Shown in pieces: positions 47,215 through 55,851 of a stretch of 64,000 nucleotides of DNA. This DNA is from Hyphomicrobiales bacterium (GTDB lineage: Bacteria; Pseudomonadota; Alphaproteobacteria; Rhizobiales; Rhizobiaceae). Each line of letters begins with the position of its first letter. The first letter of the stretch is position 1. Made by a program: the position numbers and the translations under genes. Where the stretch lies: positions 96,747-160,746 of the forward strand of contig UCLB01000009.1 in the NCBI GenBank assembly GCA_900473205.1, given 5' to 3'. The notes beneath the pieces were generated by a model. It was given only the letters and a program-made list of their open reading frames with translations. It was not told the origin of the DNA and ran no database searches.

Positions 47215-48132
47215 TCACGCCTGCGGCTGATCCACAAATGACAGCAACTCGGTCTTGTGCATCTCCGCCCACTTGCGAACGCTGGTTGCGGGTCGTCCCA
47301 GCAAGTACGGGACGTCGTCCTTGACAGTGCCCATGTAGCCCATCCGTCCATCGGCGAACTGCGTCAGAAGGTCGAGAGAGCTGCGAGCGTACCAGTCTTC
47401 GACCGCGATGGTACCTTTCTTGAAATGTGCCTCCATGTCCGCCGCGTCTAAGGAGTTGTAACGGATGTCGCGGCCAAGTACTTCGCTGAGTGCCGTGGCC
47501 AGTTCCGAGCTCGTCATGGTTTCAGTGCTGAGATAGTAGTCCTTTGAGCCATGACGTTCAGGACCGTCCCGAAGGACCTTAGCGGTTACAGCGGCCAAGT
47601 CATGAAGCGCGACGTAACCAACGCGGTTCTCGCCCCAGAAGGTGGAAAACGTGCCGCCGATTGGTCGGGAAACACTGAGGAAGCTTTCAAGAAATACGTT
47701 GGGATGCAGGTGCGTCCAAGCGATGCCGCTGGCCTCGATGTAGGCTTCGACAAGCGCGAACCAACAGAACTTTGAGTCCGTCGCGTCATCCGCCGCAAAG
47801 ACCCCTTGATTGACAATGTGCTTTACGCCCGCCTTCTTCGCCGCATCGACCACGGTCTTTGTCTGATGGGTCATGGCGATGGTGTAGCCCGTCAGAATGT
47901 TCATGCGGTCCACCCCGAACAGCGCTGGACCAAAAGTTCTCGGATCGTCGAGATCGAAAAGAACGGCATCGCGACCTTCGGCACGCAGCCGCTGAAGGTC
48001 GGCCTCTTTGCGAACGCCAACGCGAATGCGCACGCCTTCAGGCTTCTTGTCGAAGTCTTCCAGGATAAGTCGCCCCGTCTGGCCCGTCGTGCCCATAAGG
48101 AAGATTAGCGGGTTAGTGGTATCGGTGGTCAT
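47215..48132 (-). CDS. NmrA-family NAD(P)-binding protein
   Basis: A 305-residue atypical short-chain dehydrogenase of the NmrA/QOR2 type. The nucleotide-binding loop LMGTTGQTGRLI (residues ~12-23) is followed by an atypical body including HPNVFLESFL. The ATG at 48132 has GGAGAG upstream; the frame to 48168 lacks a site. In other bacteria such proteins act as quinone reductases or redox sensors, which fits the neighbouring reductases. No catalytic SDR Tyr-x3-Lys can be confirmed. Confidence 0.88.
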   Translation of the reverse strand: MTTDTTNPLIFLMGTTGQTGRLILEDFDKKPEGVRIRVGVRKEADLQRLRAEGRDAVLFDLDDPRTFGPALFGVDRMNILTGYTIAMTHQTKTVVDAAKKAGVKHIVNQGVFAADDATDSKFCWFALVEAYIEASGIAWTHLHPNVFLESFLSVSRPIGGTFSTFWGENRVGYVALHDLAAVTAKVLRDGPERHGSKDYYLSTETMTSSELATALSEVLGRDIRYNSLDAADMEAHFKKGTIAVEDWYARSSLDLLTQFADGRMGYMGTVKDDVPYLLGRPATSVRKWAEMHKTELLSFVDQPQA

Positions 48133-48201
48133 TGATGCTCTCCAGTCGGTGAGTTGCTGATCGGCCATGAAGCCTGGGTGTCGGGCGGGCGGATGATGAC
48201 C

Positions 48202-48948
48202 TCACATGAACAGGACGCGGGTCAGGCGCACGGCGTAGTCCGAGTCGGGATTGGTGGTGCTGTCGCCGACGCGTTCCGCGATCGCTTCGATCGCCAGGTC
48301 ACGACGTTTCGGTAAACGGGAACGATCCGTCGCTGCCAATGCTGCGGGCAATTCTTCGCGTGTCAGGTCCGTGCAATAGCTCGGCGCGCCGGGCTGCTGA
48401 CACCACGATTCACTGAGCGGTCCAGAATAAACGGCGTCGAGGCCCGTCTCGTCAACGAGCGCCGTTGCGATCTCGCGTTCCCGGACACCATCGGCGGCGA
48501 TTGGAATGGCGATCCGCCCCGGTCTCCCGGCAGCCACACCTTTTTCGGCGAAGGACGCAGAAGTGATGGCGTTCCAAGCTTTGGCAATGGGACGGCCGAG
48601 CTGTCCAGCGACCCATTCGCTTTCAGTCTGACCCGCTTTGATCGCGGCTATCTCGCCGTCACGTCCGGGATAGTAGTTGGACGTATCGATCACGACCGTG
48701 CCGGCTGGCACATCTGCGAAAAGGGGTGCGATCTGGGGAATTGCGCGAAGCGGGGTCGACAGGATGACGACATCGACATCGATCAGCGCTTCGGCAGATG
48801 TCACAGCGCGGGCGCCGTGTACGAGGATTTCTTCGTTGATGGTGTCGGGGCCGCGAGAGTTGGCGACCTTGACCTCGTTACCAGCGGCACTGAGTTTCCG
48901 AACCAATGTCTTGCCGATATGGCCTGTGCCTAGAATGCCGATTTTCAT
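48202..48948 (-). CDS. NADP oxidoreductase, F420-dependent family-like dinucleotide-binding protein
   Basis: A 248-residue protein with an N-terminal Rossmann fold (KIGILGTGHIGKTLVRKLSAAG) and the VVILSTPLRAIPQIAPLF strand typical of the F420-dependent NADP oxidoreductase coenzyme-binding family. A rhizobial host lacking F420 would use NADPH. The open frame to 49056 is upstream of the true ATG at 48948. Second gene of the operon after the nitroreductase. Confidence 0.88.
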   Translation of the reverse strand: MKIGILGTGHIGKTLVRKLSAAGNEVKVANSRGPDTINEEILVHGARAVTSAEALIDVDVVILSTPLRAIPQIAPLFADVPAGTVVIDTSNYYPGRDGEIAAIKAGQTESEWVAGQLGRPIAKAWNAITSASFAEKGVAAGRPGRIAIPIAADGVREREIATALVDETGLDAVYSGPLSESWCQQPGAPSYCTDLTREELPAALAATDRSRLPKRRDLAIEAIAERVGDSTTNPDSDYAVRLTRVLFM

Positions 48949-49068
48949 GATGAAATCCTTTCGAGGTACCGTCGCCGCCGCAGGTGCGGCACACGGTATG
49001 TCGACGTCCTTTCGCCGACGGGCTTGATTTGGTGAAGGACGCGGCAGACGAAGCACGTCCTCTGCGGT

Positions 49069-49785
49069 TCAGGCGTGAAAGGTCACGCTCGTGTCGACCG
49101 GAACCCGGTCCATGTGAATCCGGTTGCCTGGAGCCGCCTCGTCGACGTAACCGAACGAGATTCCGAACAGCATCTTGAACTCTTCAGGGATGCCGAGGAA
49201 CTCCCGGATCGTTCCCGCGAAGAAACCGAGCGCGGTCTGTGGGATGCCGCCTAAACCGCGCGCCGCAAGCGATAACAGGAGTGTCTGACCGTACATGCCC
49301 ATGTCTCCCGCGACGCGAACGTTGTCGCCGAACGAAGGCATGAACAGAAACGCGGCCTGCGGAGCGTTGAAAAACGAGTAGTTCATTGCGCCTACGCGCC
49401 GCCGTCCATCCTTGTCTTCGCGCATGACGTTCATCGCTTCGTAATAAGCCTTACCGAGTGCGTCGTTGCGCTTGCGATATTCGCCGTAGAAGTTGTTCTG
49501 GTCGAATGTGAAGTCCGGAGTGAACTCTCCGGCGTCGTTCTTGGCGTGCAGGAGCGCTGAAAGCTGCTTGAGCCTATCACCCAGAACGACGTGGGTGTTC
49601 CATGGCTGGGTGTTGCAGTTGGACGGCGCGTATTGCCCGTCCTGGAGCACTTCGCGTATGACGCTGTCTGGAACCGGCTTGTCGAGAAAACCGCGGATCG
49701 AGCGACGTACGCGGATCACCTCCTCGAATGAAAGTGTTTCGTCCACTGTGTTTTCTTGCTGGGATCGTGCGAGGTCGGTAGTCAT
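49069..49785 (-). CDS. Nitroreductase family protein
   Basis: A 238-residue FMN-dependent nitroreductase: FEEVIRVRRSIRGFLDKPVPDSVIREVLQDGQYAPSNCNTQPW at the N terminus (FMN phosphate and ring contacts) and LAARGLGGIPQTALGFFAGTIREFLGIPEEFKMLFGISFGY at the C terminus. It reduces nitroaromatics or quinones. It is the first gene of the minus-strand redox/efflux operon, and its upstream region carries a MarR-type palindrome. Confidence 0.93.
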   Translation of the reverse strand: MTTDLARSQQENTVDETLSFEEVIRVRRSIRGFLDKPVPDSVIREVLQDGQYAPSNCNTQPWNTHVVLGDRLKQLSALLHAKNDAGEFTPDFTFDQNNFYGEYRKRNDALGKAYYEAMNVMREDKDGRRRVGAMNYSFFNAPQAAFLFMPSFGDNVRVAGDMGMYGQTLLLSLAARGLGGIPQTALGFFAGTIREFLGIPEEFKMLFGISFGYVDEAAPGNRIHMDRVPVDTSVTFHA

Positions 49786-49869
49786 GAATACTTCCTTCAG
49801 AATGTGCTGGATTTCAGTGACTGCTTAGCAGTTCACAATTCAGACGCAATTCTCTAGCTAGCTATAATA

Positions 49870-49879
49870 TAGTGCACTA
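49870..49879. promoter_or_regulatory. MarR-type operator upstream of the nitroreductase operon
   Basis: TAGTGCACTA is a perfect palindrome, embedded in a wider inverted repeat with 8-bp arms TTCTCTAG (49850-49857) and CTAGAGAA (49877-49884). AT-rich TATATTATA next to it on the minus strand can serve as a -10 element, so binding would block transcription. The same core occurs at the marR start. Confidence 0.6.
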
Positions 49880-49914
49880 GAGAAATGGTCATGATCGAAG
49901 TTGTTGTCATAGCG

Positions 49915-50361
49915 TCAGTCCTGCCGAGGTCGGCTAAGATCGGTTAAGGTGTCGCGAAGCTCAATAAGTCCCTGCTCGTCAAGCTTGCAGGCGCTCTTTA
50001 TCTTCTGGCCGATGTTCCAGATTTCATCCCGGATGCTCTCGACGCGCGGTGTCAGATCAACGAGGACTCGTCTTTCATCGTCTGGGTCGCGAGTGCGGGA
50101 AACAAAACCGGCCGTCTCCAGGCGTTTGACGAGCGGCGTGATGGTGCCAGTGTCCATGTCGAGACGCGCGCCGAGCGTGCCGACGGACAATGGCGACCCG
50201 TTAAGCAGTTCGAGCAGCACCAGGTACTGCGGGAACGTCAGGCCGAGTGGTTCCAGGAACGGCTTGTGCATTCGAGCCATGCGGTTCGCGGCGCCATAGA
50301 GCGCGAAAGAGAGCTGCATACCGACGGTTTGGGACTTCTTCATAACCAACTCTGTCATCAT
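49915..50361 (-). CDS. MarR family transcriptional regulator
   Basis: A 148-residue winged-helix regulator of the MarR/OhrR group. The DNA-binding part is PLSVGTLGARLDMDTGTITPLVKRLETAGFVSRTRDPDDERRVLVDLT, with the conserved D-x-R wing. A start at ATG 50343 (MKKSQTVGMQLSF) is equally possible, because the 50361 ATG lies inside the palindromic operator. Single cysteine near the C terminus could sense oxidants or electrophiles. It likely represses itself and the adjacent nitroreductase operon. Confidence 0.91.
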   Translation of the reverse strand: MMTELVMKKSQTVGMQLSFALYGAANRMARMHKPFLEPLGLTFPQYLVLLELLNGSPLSVGTLGARLDMDTGTITPLVKRLETAGFVSRTRDPDDERRVLVDLTPRVESIRDEIWNIGQKIKSACKLDEQGLIELRDTLTDLSRPRQD

Positions 50362-50375
50362 CTAGTGCACTAGAT
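50360..50375. promoter_or_regulatory. MarR-type operator at the marR start
   Basis: ATCTAGTGCACTAGAT, a perfect 16-bp palindrome overlapping the first possible ATG of the marR gene. It shares the TAGTGCACTA core with the site upstream of the nitroreductase, so autoregulation and co-regulation are likely. Confidence 0.65.
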
Positions 50376-50858
50376 AAAACCTTACTGAATTGATTTCAAG
50401 AGCCGGAGCCTTCTGTTGCAGCGACCAAGAATTCGATGGTAGCGCGATTTAGAAGTGAGCATCGGACCAGGGACGTTTCGCGTTAGCTGAACGCGCAATC
50501 ATTCCATCGATGCTTGGCCGAAATGGAGACATTCTTAAGTACAAGCTCTTGACAGGATACTACCCGGTGGAAAGCCGATTATAGCACGAAGCCTGAACAA
50601 AAATGTTTTGATTCAGCGACTTATTTCAACTGAATTGCGCGCCTCTGCCGATTAGAACAAACGCTGAGGCCGGTGTCTTTTCGCGCAACAGTATAATTGC
50701 AGCCATCGCCCCCTTCTGTCGTGTGGCTTCGACGACGGCTGTCTAGATCTCTGGTTTGCATGACGAACAAACTGCCCGCGCCTCAAAGGGTGCACAATAG
50801 TACGCTGGCATCTTTATTTTAGTCATTCGTCATGCAAATCTGAGAACATCAGCGTGAT
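50376..50858. other. Gene-free stretch upstream of the PAS gene
   Basis: About 480 bp, comparatively AT-rich. I see no convincing frame, repeat, tRNA or hairpin with a U-run. It separates the redox operon from the signalling cluster. Confidence 0.4.
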
Positions 50859-51383
50859 TTGTATTTCCAAGACATGGAGGACTGTTTGCATTCAGACCCA
50901 ACCGGAAAGATCAACATCATTCCACTTGGCCAAGCTATGGGATTTTATAATTGGGATGTCGTCGAAAATAGACTGCATGGCGATTCATATCTTGCCGAGC
51001 TATATGGGTTGCCTAAAGAAGAACTTGCCAAAGGAATCCAAGTTGAGAAGATCTTTTCGATCATTTTAGCCGAAGATCGCCCTTCAATTGCTGCGAACAT
51101 CCACCGAGCAATCTTGACGGGTGATGCATCCAGTGGCGAGTTTCGGGTTCTCCATCCGAACGGGGCTACTCGTTCGCTCATAGCGTTCGGTCGCTGTCTT
51201 CGCGACGAAACAGGTGTCCCGACATTCTACACAGGGGCGGTGCTAGACGCGCGCTCATCAGTTAAGTCGCACACGACCGATCCTCTGGAAGCATATTGCA
51301 GAGCTGCACTTGCTGTTGCCGAGGGACGCGGCAACGAATTAGCTGCTCGTTATCTGTCGTCCGCAATAAAGGCAGCTTTATAG
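50859..51383 (+). CDS. PAS domain protein
   Basis: A protein of up to 174 residues with a single PAS_3-type fold: WDVVENRLHGDSYLAELYGLPKEELAKGI, IHRAILTGDASSGEFRVLHPNGATRSLIAFGRCLRDETGVPTFYTGAVLDA. The C-terminal ~40 residues are helical and lack an output domain. The start is TTG at 50859, or ATG at 50874. It may be a sensory adaptor of the neighbouring kinases. Base composition is slightly AT-richer than the neighbours. Confidence 0.7.
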   Translation: MYFQDMEDCLHSDPTGKINIIPLGQAMGFYNWDVVENRLHGDSYLAELYGLPKEELAKGIQVEKIFSIILAEDRPSIAANIHRAILTGDASSGEFRVLHPNGATRSLIAFGRCLRDETGVPTFYTGAVLDARSSVKSHTTDPLEAYCRAALAVAEGRGNELAARYLSSAIKAAL

Positions 51384-51556
51384 CTTCTAAACTCACAGAT
51401 CCAAACACAGGCTAATGAAAGGTAGGACTGAGAAAGTCTATGGCTCAATGAGCTCAGTTCAACGCTACGATGCAGCCTCCACCCTGTATAGACAAGGAAC
51501 TGTCCAAAGAAATCCGGTCCGATATCTGGCGACTTGGTGCAGCGCTGTAAAATTGA

Positions 51557-54500
51557 TCAGTCGACAGTCTCATTAGGATCAGGTTTTTGCGGTTCAGAGG
51601 TGGCCGCAATGCCCATCTTGGAACCTTGCGAGAATGTCGATTGAATAGCACCTACCAGCCCTTCCGCGTCATATGGCTTCGCGAGTATCCCTGCACCCAT
51701 TTGCGACGCTACGCTGGAGGTGTCTCCCGTCGCAAAGACAATTGCTGCTGATGGCCGCACTGTTCTGGCGCGACTGGCAAGCTCTGCACCAGAGGCGCCC
51801 GGCAGATTGACGTCGGTGACAAGAAGATCAAACGGTACCGTTTCCAGTGCTGCCATTGCCTCTTCCGCGCTCGCTGCTTCGACCACGATATAACCTGCAT
51901 CCTGCAGAATTTCGGCCGTGTTCATACGGATCAGCGCGTCGTCCTCGACAAGCAAGATTGTCAGCTGTGCGGTGACCAACGTTGCGGATGAGATGACAGC
52001 CTGAGCTGGCTTTGGTGTGTGCTGCGCTTCCGCAGGAACGGCGAGCTGCTTACCTTTCCCCAAAAGAGACCGGAATTTTCGCGCAAGTGCCTCGCGGGTA
52101 TAGGGTTTTGATAGAAGCTCGACGCCTGCGTCGAGTTTGCCACCGTGGACAATCGAATTCTCGGTATAGCCTGATGTGAACAGCACTGCGATATTGGGCA
52201 AGCGTTCGCGGGCTTTACGGGCCAGTTCAGGGCTTTTGAGTGCGCCTGGCATGACGACATCGGTAAACAACATGTCGATCGGAATACCACTCTCGATGAC
52301 GTTGAGGGCGCTCGACGCATCGACGGATTTCAACACCCGGTAGCCCAGATCAGAAAGCAGCGCGACCACGGTTTCGCGAACGGCATCGTCATCCTCGACC
52401 ACGAGAACGGTTTCTGTGCCGCCCGAAATTGGACCGGAATCGACAGCCACCTCAACGTCCTCGGACTGGAGGGCGCGCGGAAGGTAAAGCTTGATGGTGG
52501 TACCTTCACCAACTTCAGAATAGATTTTGACGTGACCGCCAGATTGCTTGACGAAACCGTAGACCATGGACAATCCGAGACCAGAGCCCTTGCCCTCAGC
52601 CTTCGTCGAGAAAAAGGGTTCGAACACCTTCTCGATTATTTCCGCAGACATGCCGGATCCGGTGTCGCTGACGGCAAGCATGACATACTGGCCAGGTGTG
52701 ACCTCGTCATGTGAGCGCGCGTAGGCATCATCGAGATGAGCATTGGCTAGCTCGATGGTCAGCTTGCCGCGGCCATCCATCGCATCGCGCGCATTGATGG
52801 CCAGGTTGAGCAGTGCGTTTTCGACCTGCGCTGGATCGATGAATGTGTTCCAGAGTCCGCCGGTTACAACAGTTTCAACCTCGATCGCCTCGCCTATGGC
52901 ACGGCGCAGCATGTCATCCATGCCGCGCACGAATCGGCTGATATTAACAACCTTTGGCTCAAGCGCCTGGCGACGACCGAAGGCCAGAAGCTGGCTCGCC
53001 AGCTTCGAGCCCCGGGAGACACCTGCCATCGCGTTGGCAACGCGGGTTTCTGCGCGCTCGTTGCCAGCAATATCCTTGGCAAGAAGCTGCAGATTGCCCG
53101 AGACGACCTGGAGGAGATTATTGAAGTCGTGCGCGACCCCGCCGGTCAACTTGCCAACGGTTTCCATTTTCTGGGACTGCGTAAGCTTGGCTTCCGCCTG
53201 ACGTCGTTCGTCGATTTCTGCAATGACCCGAGCCTCGAGATTCTCGTTCACGTGACGCAGTTGTTCCTCTGCGCGTTCACGATGTCGTACCTGACGCGCA
53301 AGGACCTCCGCCTGTTCGCGAAGAGCGGCCTCTGCTGCACGTTGATGGGTAATATCGGTATGGACACCGACCCACTCTAAGATATCCCCTGCTTTATCAA
53401 AAATAGGCAATCCACGGATGGCGTATTGCCGCCATGCACCATCGTGGCGCCTGACACGGTGTTCATGAACGAACAGGCTTTTGGTTGCTACTGCGGCTTG
53501 CCAGGCATCGACGGTCGCGGCGACATCGTCGGGATGGACGGCACTCGACCAGCCATATCCCTGATACTCTTCCGGGGTCTGGCCGGTCAGCGCGGCCCAA
53601 CCGTGTTGTTCTCCAACCATCCTGCCATCGGCGCTATTGGTCCAAAGGACGCCATGGACGGCATCCATGGCGGTCCGAAACCGACCGTTGCTGATGGCAA
53701 CAGCGGCTTCACGTTGTGCCCGCTCCTCGACGTCAATGCCCAGAATGTGCACACCTGGAACCGAACCATCTGGCTCGATATGAGGGACATAGCGGATTTC
53801 AAGGCGGCGAGTTCCGCCGTCCGCACGTCTCATGTCGGTTTCAGCAACGATTGTTTCCCCAGCCAGCCCTTGAGCGATCGACGCCCGGCGATCGTCGTAG
53901 GCTGAGTCACCGATGACATCGCGGACGTGGCGGCCAATCATGTTGCCCGGCTCTACGCCAAACCAATCTCGATACGTGCCGTTAGCAAATCGATAGACGT
54001 GATCCTGGTCCACATAGGAGATCAGCATCGGCACGGCATCCGTCACACGCCGCAGCTCTGCCTCACGCTCTTCAAGCCGCCTTTCGGCGATAACACGGGC
54101 GCTGTTGTCAACAATGGTGCACATGACGCCGCCGACATGGCCGTCAGCGTCGTAAACGGGTGTATAGAACAGATCGAGATAAAGGGTTATGGGGCCATGC
54201 GCCCGGTTAAAGACGATAGGCTGGTCGCGGTGAGAAACTGTGTCTCCACGCAGTCCAGCTTCGAGGATCGGGCGGTTCCAGTCCCAGACTTCTGGAAATG
54301 CCGCAGCGACAGGAGTGCCGAGTGCCATCGGATGACGTTCGCCAGCGATTTCCCGATAGGCATCGTTGTAAATCATGACATGGTGCGGCCCCCACATCAA
54401 AACCTTGGCGACAGGCGAATTGACTATGTTTGCCACCGTCGCCCGCATCTCGGCGCTCCATCCGTCGATGGGCCCGGCCATGGTTTTGCGCCAGTCCTTG

Positions 54501-54706
54501 GAGCGGATCAATTCGCCGCACTCGCCGCCGCCTATTGGCCAATTGTTAGGGACTGGAAATGTCGCAGGACCACCATCGCGCAGACTGCACAGAGCAGCAC
54601 GCACAACCTCACTGGCATTGGCATAATCGCCAGTTGCCAAGCTGTCGTTGATGAAACCCTCGAGCTCGGGGGTCAGTGAAACATTGCGCGATAAACGTTG
54701 GGCCAT
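51557..54706 (-). CDS. Hybrid histidine kinase with N-terminal ParD-like ribbon-helix-helix domain
   Basis: About 1049 residues, soluble. Residues 1-45 look like a ParD antitoxin N terminus (LSRNVSLTPELEGFINDSL then ASEVVRAAL): beta strand, helix, helix. Then come three PAS domains (~70-210, 215-330, 340-455), a coiled coil (~455-510), HisKA with the phospho-His at ~526 in GGVAHDFNNLLQ, HATPase (DTGSGMS, FEPFFSTK, GSGLGLSMVYG) and two receivers with Asp at ~816 (TDVVMPG) and ~965 (TDVNLPG), each followed by a KP motif. No ParE toxin gene is adjacent. The frame is unbroken from at least 54751 (GTG), with ATGs at 54724 and 54706; no strong ribosome site decides between them. Confidence 0.88.
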   Translation of the reverse strand: MAQRLSRNVSLTPELEGFINDSLATGDYANASEVVRAALCSLRDGGPATFPVPNNWPIGGGECGELIRSKDWRKTMAGPIDGWSAEMRATVANIVNSPVAKVLMWGPHHVMIYNDAYREIAGERHPMALGTPVAAAFPEVWDWNRPILEAGLRGDTVSHRDQPIVFNRAHGPITLYLDLFYTPVYDADGHVGGVMCTIVDNSARVIAERRLEEREAELRRVTDAVPMLISYVDQDHVYRFANGTYRDWFGVEPGNMIGRHVRDVIGDSAYDDRRASIAQGLAGETIVAETDMRRADGGTRRLEIRYVPHIEPDGSVPGVHILGIDVEERAQREAAVAISNGRFRTAMDAVHGVLWTNSADGRMVGEQHGWAALTGQTPEEYQGYGWSSAVHPDDVAATVDAWQAAVATKSLFVHEHRVRRHDGAWRQYAIRGLPIFDKAGDILEWVGVHTDITHQRAAEAALREQAEVLARQVRHRERAEEQLRHVNENLEARVIAEIDERRQAEAKLTQSQKMETVGKLTGGVAHDFNNLLQVVSGNLQLLAKDIAGNERAETRVANAMAGVSRGSKLASQLLAFGRRQALEPKVVNISRFVRGMDDMLRRAIGEAIEVETVVTGGLWNTFIDPAQVENALLNLAINARDAMDGRGKLTIELANAHLDDAYARSHDEVTPGQYVMLAVSDTGSGMSAEIIEKVFEPFFSTKAEGKGSGLGLSMVYGFVKQSGGHVKIYSEVGEGTTIKLYLPRALQSEDVEVAVDSGPISGGTETVLVVEDDDAVRETVVALLSDLGYRVLKSVDASSALNVIESGIPIDMLFTDVVMPGALKSPELARKARERLPNIAVLFTSGYTENSIVHGGKLDAGVELLSKPYTREALARKFRSLLGKGKQLAVPAEAQHTPKPAQAVISSATLVTAQLTILLVEDDALIRMNTAEILQDAGYIVVEAASAEEAMAALETVPFDLLVTDVNLPGASGAELASRARTVRPSAAIVFATGDTSSVASQMGAGILAKPYDAEGLVGAIQSTFSQGSKMGIAATSEPQKPDPNETVD

Positions 54707-54795
54707 GATCCTGGATGCCATGGACATGTAGGCCGTGTCAATAAATGGCACAATCTGGAATATCTACTTCCTTGTATTACCTCCCGAAGTGCATT

Positions 54796-55305
54796 TCAGA
54801 TGAGCGCAGCGTTTGAAACAGTGTCACCCATGTGTTTTGCTAGAAAGTGTTTGGCGCGGTTTACCCGGCTCTTTACGGTCCCAACGGAAATTGCGCATTT
54901 CGCCGCAGCCAGATCGTAAGGATCCCCGTCTTCTACGACAAAATGAAATACTTCCCGATAGACCCCCGGCATGACAGCAAGTGCGCGGTCCAGTTCGCCC
55001 TTTCGAACAACCCATTCTTGCTCAGGTGGCGTGGCTGGCATAAGATACTCAACGCTTTCAGAGTTGACTGTTACGCGTTTCGCTTTGCTATAATTCGAGT
55101 AGTGCGCGTTCCGCATGATTGTAAACAGCCAAGACTTGAGGTTGGTATCGGCTCGAAAAGAAGGGGAGGCCTTCAAAGCCCTAAGCAAAGTGTCTTGGAC
55201 AAGATCATCGAGATCACTCTTATTTTTATGAAAACGTGAGCCAAATCGATAGAGCGCAGGGATGAATGACACGATCTCCTGGTGAATGCTTAACTCCGCA
55301 CGCAT
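54796..55305 (-). CDS. EcfG-type ECF sigma factor (general stress response)
   Basis: A 169-residue sigma factor of the ECF15/EcfG type: region 2 SDLDDLVQDTLLRALKASPSFRADTNLKSWLFTIMRNAHYSNYSK, and region 4 PGVYREVFHFVVEDGDPYDLAAAKCAISVGTVKSRVNRAKHFL. No NepR gene is visible next to it, unlike the classic PhyR-NepR-EcfG locus, so it may be a second EcfG copy. Nearby HWE kinase and single-domain regulators fit a stress-signalling context. The promoter region 55306-55451 contains a near-consensus EcfG site. Confidence 0.88.
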   Translation of the reverse strand: MRAELSIHQEIVSFIPALYRFGSRFHKNKSDLDDLVQDTLLRALKASPSFRADTNLKSWLFTIMRNAHYSNYSKAKRVTVNSESVEYLMPATPPEQEWVVRKGELDRALAVMPGVYREVFHFVVEDGDPYDLAAAKCAISVGTVKSRVNRAKHFLAKHMGDTVSNAALI

Positions 55306-55331
55306 ATAAGCCTCCTCGAAAGTTAAAGATA

Positions 55332-55357
55332 AAAGCCGTGACCGGTTTTATCGTTCC
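55332..55357 (-). promoter_or_regulatory. Near-consensus EcfG promoter upstream of the sigma gene
   Basis: On the minus strand GGAAC, 17 nt, CTTT; the -35 is perfect, but the -10 differs from CGTT at one base. It ends 27 nt before the sigma start. Would allow autoregulation; moderate to low confidence. Confidence 0.35.
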
Positions 55358-55451
55358 ATCTCGAAAGTGCTGTTCGGCTGCCAGAAGTATGAGAGCCCGG
55401 TGCAAGCGACCATAGGCGCAGGAACGCTGCAGCCAACCTTATAAGATCAGA

Positions 55452-55820
55452 TTACTGAAGTGCCGCTTTCAGCGCGTCCAAGATCGCTGACCGCGAATAT
55501 GGTTTAGGCACGAAAAGGCTCCTATCTGGAAGCTCTGTTTCGTCAGGGTGATGGTGTCCCGATGCCACAACGATTGCGACCTTCGGCCAGCGGTGCCTAA
55601 CAATTTGCGCCAAGGCCAAACCATCCATTGAGCCCGGCATGTCGATGTCGGTACAAAGTACTGTAATTGCGTTATCACTTTCGAGCAAAAGAAGTGCTGT
55701 GTCGGCACTTGCTGCTTCTAAGGTGTTAAACCCCTCGTCCTCCATCATATCGACAGTATCGATCCGTAGAAGAGCTTCATCTTCAACAATCAGAATGCAG
55801 TGCCTAATTACATGTTCCAT
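55452..55820 (-). CDS. Single-domain response regulator
   Basis: A 122-residue CheY-like receiver without output domain: ILIVEDEALLRIDTVDMM, phosphoacceptor in VLCTDIDMPGSMDGLAL, conserved VASGHHHP and FVPKPYSRSAI. It is a paralogue of the receiver at 60392-60841. FATGUY-type single-domain receivers partner with HWE kinases in alphaproteobacteria, and an HWE kinase gene is directly upstream (31 bp), so the two are probably a pair. Confidence 0.9.
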   Translation of the reverse strand: MEHVIRHCILIVEDEALLRIDTVDMMEDEGFNTLEAASADTALLLLESDNAITVLCTDIDMPGSMDGLALAQIVRHRWPKVAIVVASGHHHPDETELPDRSLFVPKPYSRSAILDALKAALQ

Positions 55821-55851
55821 CCATGTCTGACCAGCCGATGTGCCATTAGTT

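Noticed and set aside
54706..54751. A separate ParD antitoxin gene upstream of the kinase rather than a fusion
   Set aside because: No stop codon, start codon with ribosome site, or frameshift separates the ParD-like part from the PAS domains; no ParE toxin frame is present nearby.
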